Assembly (NCBI GenBank): GCA_017744515.1
Contig: JAGIBF010000003.1
Coordinates: 1 to 64,000, forward strand
Source of the DNA: Niastella sp.
GTDB taxonomy: Bacteria > Bacteroidota > Bacteroidia > Chitinophagales > Chitinophagaceae
Direction: 5' to 3'
Length of the DNA: 64,000 bases
Shown here: piece by piece, positions 59,132 to 64,000 of the stretch
Numbering within the stretch: the first letter of the stretch is position 1
Layout: each line of letters starts with the position of its first letter
The notes under the pieces: generated by a model
Told to the model about the DNA's origin: nothing
Seen by the model: the letters and a program-made list of their open reading frames with translations, nothing else
Databases searched by the model: none
Program-made: the position numbers and the translations under genes

Positions 59132-61552
59132 TTAGTTTATCTGCAGGTTCGCAGCCTTTAGCTTATCGTGGAGCAATAGCAACACATCGCTTTTGGCTTC
59201 TTCCGATTTGAAGACGTCGGCGCACCAAAAGAAGGCGCGCAGGTCAAAGCCGTCGTCGTTTACTTTGGTAAAGAGGATTTGGGGTTCGCGGTTGTCGTAG
59301 ACAAAACGGGAAGCCAATATGGCTTCTTTGATCGCAGAGGAAACAACTTCCATGTCCTGGCTACCGCTCACCGATAGCTCCATTTCGAGGCGTATCTGGT
59401 TGTTGGTGTGTGTCCAGTTGACGATTTGATGAGAGAGAATGTCTCCGTTGGGGATAATCACTTCTGCACCGTTGGGGGTGAGCAGGGTGCTGGAGCGCAA
59501 GCCTATTTCGCGGACGCGGCCGGCCTTGTCTCCTACTTCTACCGAGTCTCCTATCTGTAATGGCCTATCGAAGATGAGAATGATGCCCGATACGAAGTTG
59601 TTGACGATGTTCTGCAAGCCCAGACCGATACCTACGCCGAGGGCGCCCAGTACAATCGTGATCTTATCGACCGGCACCCCTGATGCTGCTACTGCCAGCA
59701 GGTAGCCGAGGCAAAGCAGGATAAGCCGGGCAATGAGCAGCCGGGAGCGCTGTCCTTTATCATGCATATCATCGTCGTTGCCCGTATCGCCAAAGAAGTA
59801 GCCTACGTATTTCTGCAGCAGGTGGGCTATCCAGATAATCAGGAAGAAGAGTAGTACGCCGCCGATCGTAAAGAAGGCGCTTCCGATGTGTCGGGGGGCT
59901 TCGAGGAAGGCTGTGAGCCCATTCAATACTGTTGTATATATGTTCAGGTTGGTCGTGAATACGATAAGCCACAATACCACTACCAGGAAAAGGATGGGAC
60001 GGCGGAAGCCATTGAGCACAGGCTGGAAATCAAGCCGTGCGTTTACTCCACGTTTTAAACGGCTGGTTATTATCTGCAAAAGGATAGACTCCATGGCTAT
60101 CTTACTGAACACGGCCAATCCGATCGCTTGTGTGAACGCAAAGATGGCGGCTGTACCAAATATCTGCGCCAATGAAAAGCGGCCCCAGATATTGAACAGT
60201 ATGGAAAGTACATTCATCACGTTGTGGAGGATGATCACAAAGCGCAGGAATCCTTTCAGGTTCAGGTGTTCTTTCATTTTAGACAGGAAGAGCAAACCGA
60301 AAACGATGGAAAGGATATTGAGCAGGATCAGCCATACGCGTTGTAAGAAGCTGGGGTCAATGATATGGTGCGTGAATGAAAAACATATGTACAGGATGGC
60401 CATGGCGATCCAATACCAGAACAGGTTGCGCGGCCATTTTTTCCAGCAGATGATGGTGAGTATAATCAGCAGCAGGAATTGCATGGACTCGATGTAAGCG
60501 GCAGGCGCATGCAGGTCGAAGAGCGGGGCAATGCAGAACATGATCACAAATGCCGAAACGATGTACCCCGAGGGCAGGTAATCGAAGCCAAGGTCTTTGA
60601 CGGCGGGCATGCCATCGAGGCGTTTCAGGGCGCGGATGTTGCGGTATATCCAGACAAAGAAGAGCAGCCCGATAAGCAGCAGGAATAGCCTTTTGTTGCC
60701 ACTATCCTTGAAGTAATAGTGTATGGCTTTTCGCTCGGCGTCGTAGGCTTTGCTAAAGGATGAGCGGGCGGATTGGGAGAGGGTTGTTGTATCTTTTTCC
60801 CAGAGGTAATTGTATTCTTTGCCAAAGATGCGGGTGGCAGATGTATTGAGCAGGGTATTTACTTTTTCCAATAGCTGGGCTGTGGTGATGGCATTGGAAG
60901 AGTTCTTTGTTTGCAGGAGGTTGATGGTCGCCAGGCTTTCGCGGAGGTGCCGGGTGCTGGAGCGCCAGTTTTCGCGCATGTCTTTTAGTGGCGTACTGAA
61001 CTGCTGACGCAGTACCGAGTCGCGCAGCAGTTGTCGCAGCACTGTATCGGCCATCAATGTTCTCATGCTGCTGCGCAGACCATCCAGTCTGTGCTCAGTG
61101 CTATCAAGTACTTCCCGGTTTTCTTTTCCGTCGCGCTGTATGTTGAGGAGCAGGGTACGGAATACCTGCAGGTTGCGCAGGTTGAGTGCCCGGCTGTTGT
61201 TGAGTACATTGTCTTTCAGTACAGCCAGGACAGAATCGTTGTCGTTCATTTTTTGCTGGATATTCTGTATGGCCAGGCCCAACTCGCTTTTGTTCTCTAT
61301 GTTATCAAGAACGACGTAAGTCTTTTCAATCTGTAGCTGGTAATCGCTGCTGGTGAGCTTTGCAGAGTCTGCAAAGAGGGATGACATGCCACCACCCCGC
61401 CTGAAGCGGGATGTGTCGGATGCCCGACGAGAGGAGTCGCCACGGCGGCCAAGGCTGTCCTGCCGGAAATTGGCAGAATCCTGTGCGGCAGCGGTCAGGG
61501 ATACTAAAAAAAGGATATAAACTGCCATCTGGTGGCGCCAGCGGTTTTTCAT
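59132..61552 (-). CDS. Mechanosensitive ion channel, MscS family (large, multi-helix form)
   Basis: An 806-residue protein. A signal peptide (residues 1-23, ending LTAAAQD) leads into a periplasmic coiled-coil region (about 25-285). Several helices follow (about 290-600), then the conserved MscS pore and beta domain (about 610-800) with LGALGVGIGLGLQNIVNNFV, SGIILIFDRPLQIGDSVEV and GLRSSTLLTPNGAEVIIPNG. Its size and layout resemble MscK/YbiO-type channels. It should release solutes on hypo-osmotic shock. Gating residues cannot be compared in detail here. It stands alone, with a strong terminator. Confidence 0.92.
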   Translation of the reverse strand: MKNRWRHQMAVYILFLVSLTAAAQDSANFRQDSLGRRGDSSRRASDTSRFRRGGGMSSLFADSAKLTSSDYQLQIEKTYVVLDNIENKSELGLAIQNIQQKMNDNDSVLAVLKDNVLNNSRALNLRNLQVFRTLLLNIQRDGKENREVLDSTEHRLDGLRSSMRTLMADTVLRQLLRDSVLRQQFSTPLKDMRENWRSSTRHLRESLATINLLQTKNSSNAITTAQLLEKVNTLLNTSATRIFGKEYNYLWEKDTTTLSQSARSSFSKAYDAERKAIHYYFKDSGNKRLFLLLIGLLFFVWIYRNIRALKRLDGMPAVKDLGFDYLPSGYIVSAFVIMFCIAPLFDLHAPAAYIESMQFLLLIILTIICWKKWPRNLFWYWIAMAILYICFSFTHHIIDPSFLQRVWLILLNILSIVFGLLFLSKMKEHLNLKGFLRFVIILHNVMNVLSILFNIWGRFSLAQIFGTAAIFAFTQAIGLAVFSKIAMESILLQIITSRLKRGVNARLDFQPVLNGFRRPILFLVVVLWLIVFTTNLNIYTTVLNGLTAFLEAPRHIGSAFFTIGGVLLFFLIIWIAHLLQKYVGYFFGDTGNDDDMHDKGQRSRLLIARLILLCLGYLLAVAASGVPVDKITIVLGALGVGIGLGLQNIVNNFVSGIILIFDRPLQIGDSVEVGDKAGRVREIGLRSSTLLTPNGAEVIIPNGDILSHQIVNWTHTNNQIRLEMELSVSGSQDMEVVSSAIKEAILASRFVYDNREPQILFTKVNDDGFDLRAFFWCADVFKSEEAKSDVLLLLHDKLKAANLQIN

Positions 61553-61738
61553 GTGTTGATTTTTTGCTGGTACTAAACTATATGCTACTTGTTATTTATC
61601 AAAGAAAAGTTTGAAGGCCCGAGCATTGAATAATATTAAATTATTATATTTACCTACCTTATTTATGCTGTATTATAAGTTTACTATGCAAAGAAATGAT
61701 GGCAAGACAAGTCTCTTTTCGTAGTTAGCTTTTTAAAT

Positions 61739-61746
61739 TAAATTTG
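61739..61746 (+). promoter_or_regulatory. Probable -7 box of the toxin-antitoxin operon
   Basis: TAAATTTG is a perfect TANNTTTG; a weak TTTT lies 19 bases upstream. The antitoxin ATG follows only 15 bases later, so the leader would be short. Confidence 0.5.
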
Positions 61747-61761
61747 TAAAAACAGCATTGT

Positions 61762-61995
61762 ATGGCAAACGCATTGGAGCAGGAAATGAGTAAGTATTTC
61801 ATGCAGCTGGACGAGGCTGATAAAAAATCAGTTCTGCAGCTTATTAAAACCTTTATACAAAAGAAAAAAACCGGCCATAAAGATGCCAGCACAATAGCAG
61901 CTTATAATAAAGAGCTCGATGAGGCGATGGAACGTATTAATAAAGGGGAGTTTACAACGCTGGATGAGCTGGACAAGGAAATGCAGCTATGGTAA
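61762..61995 (+). CDS. Antitoxin of a type II toxin-antitoxin pair
   Basis: A 77-residue acidic protein, helical, with MANALEQEMSKYFMQLDEAD at the start and AYNKELDEAMERINKGEFTT at the end, the last part resembling the toxin-wrapping tail of ParD/RelB-like Bacteroidota antitoxins. It overlaps the toxin gene by 7 bases. It has no obvious ribbon-helix-helix, so the DNA-binding mode is unknown. Role is inferred mainly from the neighbour. Confidence 0.78.
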   Translation: MANALEQEMSKYFMQLDEADKKSVLQLIKTFIQKKKTGHKDASTIAAYNKELDEAMERINKGEFTTLDELDKEMQLW

Positions 61996-62294
61996 AAAAC
62001 AGTTTGGTTGTTGTTATAGACAACAATGCAAAAGTCCAATTAAGAAAAGCCTATGAATTTATTAAAGAAGATTCTCCTCAGAATGCAGAGAAAGTAAAGC
62101 AAAAGATTTATCACTCTATAAAGGCTTTGCTTAAGAATCCGCTTCGTCATCCTCCCGACAAGTATCGTTCAAATAATGATGGCTCTTACAGAGCTTACGA
62201 GCTTTATAAATATCGTATTTCCTATCATATCTCTGCTCAGGAAATAAGGGTAATCAGAATAGGGCACACTAAAATGAACCCCACCCTTTATTAG
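61989..62294 (+). CDS. RelE/ParE family toxin
   Basis: A 101-residue basic protein with the ParE/RelE fold pattern: AKVQLRKAYEFIKEDSPQNA, VKQKIYHSIKALLKNPLRHP, then YRAYELYKYRISYHI and the last strand IRVIRIGHTKMNPTLY. RelE-type members cut mRNA on the ribosome and ParE-type poison gyrase; the sequence does not settle which. The start overlaps the antitoxin by 7 bases, so expression is coupled. Confidence 0.85.
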   Translation: MVKNSLVVVIDNNAKVQLRKAYEFIKEDSPQNAEKVKQKIYHSIKALLKNPLRHPPDKYRSNNDGSYRAYELYKYRISYHISAQEIRVIRIGHTKMNPTLY

Positions 62295-62418
62295 CATTTA
62301 ACAGTTTTGGCTGCTTCTTAAACAGTTACGAAGTAATTGGGAAAGAACCTTGATATTTTCTAATTATAAAATAGCCCATTTTTTATTGCTTTAATTTCAC
62401 TGGTTCAAATGTGTGTTT

Positions 62419-62922
62419 ATGCCTATTAAGCCTATCAGGATCTTTATTACCGGTGGTACTTTCGATAAGGAGTATAATGAGTTGAATGGTCAGCTGTTCT
62501 TCAAGGATACGCAGATGCATGATCTGCTGGAGATGGGGCGTAATAAGGTGCCGGTAGTGATCAGGACTTTGATGATGATCGACAGTCTGGATATGACTGC
62601 CCAGGACCGTGAACTGATCGTTCATCAGTGTATTCAATGTGAGGAGGACAAGATCATCATTACGCATGGCACCGATACCATGGCTACCACCGCCAAAGTA
62701 CTGGCTGAACATATCAAGAATAAAACTGTCGTGCTTACCGGCGCGATGATCCCTATTAAGTTTGGTAGCTCGGATGGTCTGTTCAATATGGGTTGTGCCA
62801 TGGCTTTTGTCCAATCTTTGCCTCCCGGCGTATATGTAGCTATGAATGGGCGTTATTTCAACTGGGACAATGTTCGTAAGAACAGGCAGACCGGAATCTT
62901 TGAGGAAACTTCAGAATCATGA
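62419..62922 (+). CDS. Small asparaginase-domain protein
   Basis: About 167 residues from the ATG at 62419 (a GTG two codons earlier is possible). It contains only the N-terminal half of an L-asparaginase I/II fold: FITGGTFDKEYNEL (first catalytic Thr region), then IIITHGTDTMATTAKVLAEH (the TD-G motif with the second Thr and Asp) and VVLTGAMIPIKF. The C-terminal domain of true asparaginases is absent. Such half-length proteins are common in bacteria and are not proven asparaginases. A terminator begins at its stop. Confidence 0.85.
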   Translation: MPIKPIRIFITGGTFDKEYNELNGQLFFKDTQMHDLLEMGRNKVPVVIRTLMMIDSLDMTAQDRELIVHQCIQCEEDKIIITHGTDTMATTAKVLAEHIKNKTVVLTGAMIPIKFGSSDGLFNMGCAMAFVQSLPPGVYVAMNGRYFNWDNVRKNRQTGIFEETSES

Positions 62923-62952
62923 TCCCGACTTGTAGTCGGGACAAGTTTTATT
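62923..62952 (+). terminator. Terminator of the asparaginase-domain gene
   Basis: TCCCGACT, loop TGT, AGTCGGGA, then CAAGTTTTATTG. Directly after the stop codon. Confidence 0.75.
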
Positions 62953-63064
62953 GAATTTTTAGGATTGAGCGGAAAGGGCATTGAATTTTAATGTACTTTT
63001 CAGGTAGGCAATAACGATGCATTCCTGAGTGCATTAGTTATTCAATTCTAAAAATCAACACCCC

Positions 63065-63343
63065 TTGTTCAACAACATTGCCCCGGATAAAAGGAGACAT
63101 TTCTATGCCGGCATCCTCATGGGTGCTGTATTGCAGGGGTTGGGCTGGTGGTGGATGCCCAATAATATCGCTCTGTCTATCCTCATTGTTATTGGCCTGG
63201 TGATCGTTATCAGTTATGGGTTCGAACTGTTCTCTCTTATCACCGGCATGGGTGTTTATGACTTCATGGATGCCGTGTTTTCTGTTCTTGGCGGCATATT
63301 TGGTATGGGTCTGGCGCTATTGGCTTGCTGCTGGTTATTGTGA
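63065..63343 (+). CDS. Small membrane protein, DUF2279-like, with TTG start
   Basis: A 92-residue protein with three hydrophobic segments (about 14-30, 34-55 and 68-90). IAPDKRRHFYAGILMGAVLQ followed later by FELFSLITGMGVYDFMDAVF and SVLGGIFGMGLA is the layout of DUF2279/VanZ-like small membrane proteins (DKxxHF...E...D...LGG). An in-frame TAG at 63035 and no ATG before the conserved start make TTG at 63065 the likely start; ATG at 63119 would remove the conserved DKRRHF. Function unknown. Confidence 0.68.
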   Translation: MFNNIAPDKRRHFYAGILMGAVLQGLGWWWMPNNIALSILIVIGLVIVISYGFELFSLITGMGVYDFMDAVFSVLGGIFGMGLALLACCWLL

Positions 63344-63381
63344 CCAACTGCCCGGTTTTCCTTATTTTCGGGTGCCAAAGT

Positions 63382-63813
63382 ATGTTACAAAAAAAGAAAG
63401 TAGATGTCGATGTGATCAAGGATGTACTGGATGCCATGTTGGTTGCCCGGCCTGATTCTACATTCGTGAAGAGTCTTGCTTTTCAGTATGAGGAGCGGGG
63501 AGGCTTGAGCAAAAAGCAGCTGGAAGGCTTGTATCAGAAGGCATTGAAGGTTGAATCTATTCCTGAGAATAAACTTGCTACGCTGGAGGCTGTGATCCGT
63601 AAAAAGCCTACTAAATACAAGTCTGCTCCACCTCCTCCCACTCCGCTGTACAATAAGGATGAATACGTTGGGAATATGATCGAGGCTATTCTTGCCAAAT
63701 ACCCGCAGCACAAACGGGTGCTTTTCTTCCAGGTAAAGTATAATAATAACGAGACGCTTTCTCCGCCTGAAGTGACTGAGCTGGAGAAGTTTCACCGGTT
63801 GCTGAATAAGTGA
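63382..63813 (+). CDS. Conserved-looking protein of unknown function (143 aa)
   Basis: A soluble 143-residue protein started at MLQKKKVDVDVIKDVLDAML (the frame is open 57 bases further upstream, overlapping the membrane protein gene). It is helical with a proline run (SAPPPPTPLYNKDEY, about 75-90) dividing two lobes. The first lobe, MLVARPDSTFVKSLAFQYEE and RGGLSKKQLEGLYQKA, resembles the zinc-free half of short phage-type or helicase-associated domains, but I cannot name it. It lies 37 bases ahead of the helicase gene. Confidence 0.7.
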   Translation: MLQKKKVDVDVIKDVLDAMLVARPDSTFVKSLAFQYEERGGLSKKQLEGLYQKALKVESIPENKLATLEAVIRKKPTKYKSAPPPPTPLYNKDEYVGNMIEAILAKYPQHKRVLFFQVKYNNNETLSPPEVTELEKFHRLLNK

Positions 63814-63814
63814 G

Positions 63815-63846
63815 TTGTGAGTGGTCAGTTGTGAGTCGTACCTTTG
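63815..63846 (+). promoter_or_regulatory. Promoter of the DEAD-box helicase gene
   Basis: TTG (63815-63817), 21 bases, TACCTTTG (63839-63846). The predicted start falls on or next to the ATG at 63851, so the mRNA may be leaderless or nearly so. The spacer is made of near-tandem GTTGTGAGT units. Confidence 0.68.
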
Positions 63847-63850
63847 CGGG

Positions 63851-64000
63851 ATGCAATCTTCTTTTTCTATCGAGCAATCGCTTACCAATTTAAAGATCGA
63901 CGCGCTGAACGAGATGCAGCAGGCATCGCTGGAGGCTAATAGGCAATCTGACGGGGTGGTGTTGTTATCGGACACCGGCTCCGGTAAAACGCTGGCTTTC
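63851..64000 (+). CDS. DEAD/DEAH-box helicase (5' part only)
   Basis: The first 50 residues are visible before the window ends: a Q-motif-like LNEMQQASLE at about 19-28 and Walker A LLSDTGSGKTLAF at about 38-50. It is a superfamily 2 RNA or DNA helicase; the rest is needed to say which. Confidence 0.85.
   Translation, partial: MQSSFSIEQSLTNLKIDALNEMQQASLEANRQSDGVVLLSDTGSGKTLAF

Overview
The window reads as chromosome of a Bacteroidota bacterium, most likely family Chitinophagaceae (Niastella/Chitinophaga-like). The grounds are a Por-secretion (T9SS) C-terminal sorting domain, a TonB receptor paired with a DUF4249 lipoprotein, an OMP_b-brl_3 outer-membrane barrel, a LytS/LytTR pair, promoters of the form TTG-N20-TANNTTTG, and few Shine-Dalgarno sites. 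No rRNA, tRNA, CRISPR array, integrase or insertion sequence was seen. Most of the window is ordinary chromosome; the interest lies mainly in intergenic regulatory DNA and repeats. Layout: 1-3.3 kb holds a cut L,D-transpeptidase-like gene, an AI-2E family permease and a MATE exporter, all on the minus strand. 3.65-12.5 kb is a plus-strand operon for a MacAB/TolC-like ABC export system (adaptor, outer-membrane factor, ATPase, two permeases), followed by its own NtrC-type regulator and histidine kinase; a -24/-12 (sigma-54) promoter and a 10-bp-arm palindrome lie upstream. 12.6-20.7 kb is minus strand: AsmA, a BP74-like lipoprotein, a head-GIN lipoprotein, and DUF4249 plus TonB receptor. 20.9-25.3 kb holds a DMT transporter, a PAS kinase, a hot-dog thioesterase and TetR regulator sharing an operator, and a secreted EEP-family hydrolase. 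25.4-30.4 kb holds a SNF2 helicase, small stress-type proteins and an LLM flavin oxidoreductase. 30.5-32.4 kb is a LytS/LytTR two-component pair. 33-40.5 kb holds a lipoprotein, UvrD/PcrA helicase, an ORF6N gene broken by one stop codon, a PIF1-like helicase with a C-terminal HTH, a META protein and two tiny lipoproteins. 40.7-48.5 kb holds a Na+/H+ antiporter, an AraC regulator, a 49-residue basic protein, an outer-membrane barrel, a secreted repeat protein, an alpha/beta hydrolase and an OmpA lipoprotein. 48.8-58.9 kb holds an M1 peptidase, recA, a T9SS-sorted protein, mgsA, uvrB and polA. 59-64 kb holds an MscS channel, a toxin-antitoxin pair, a small asparaginase-like protein, two unknown proteins and the start of a DEAD-box helicase. 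Several DNA-repair genes (uvrD, recA, uvrB, polA, SNF2 and PIF1 helicases) share the window but do not form one operon. At least five families of short dispersed repeats occur. One (GGGTGAGCCGCC...) forms covarying hairpins at gene ends, five copies in one orientation. The strongest candidates for something undescribed are two putative small transcription units in opposite orientation flanking recA, each with a TACCAC-N3-GTGGTA-like palindrome fused to its -33 box, and a set of related palindromes inside and just behind the broken ORF6N gene.
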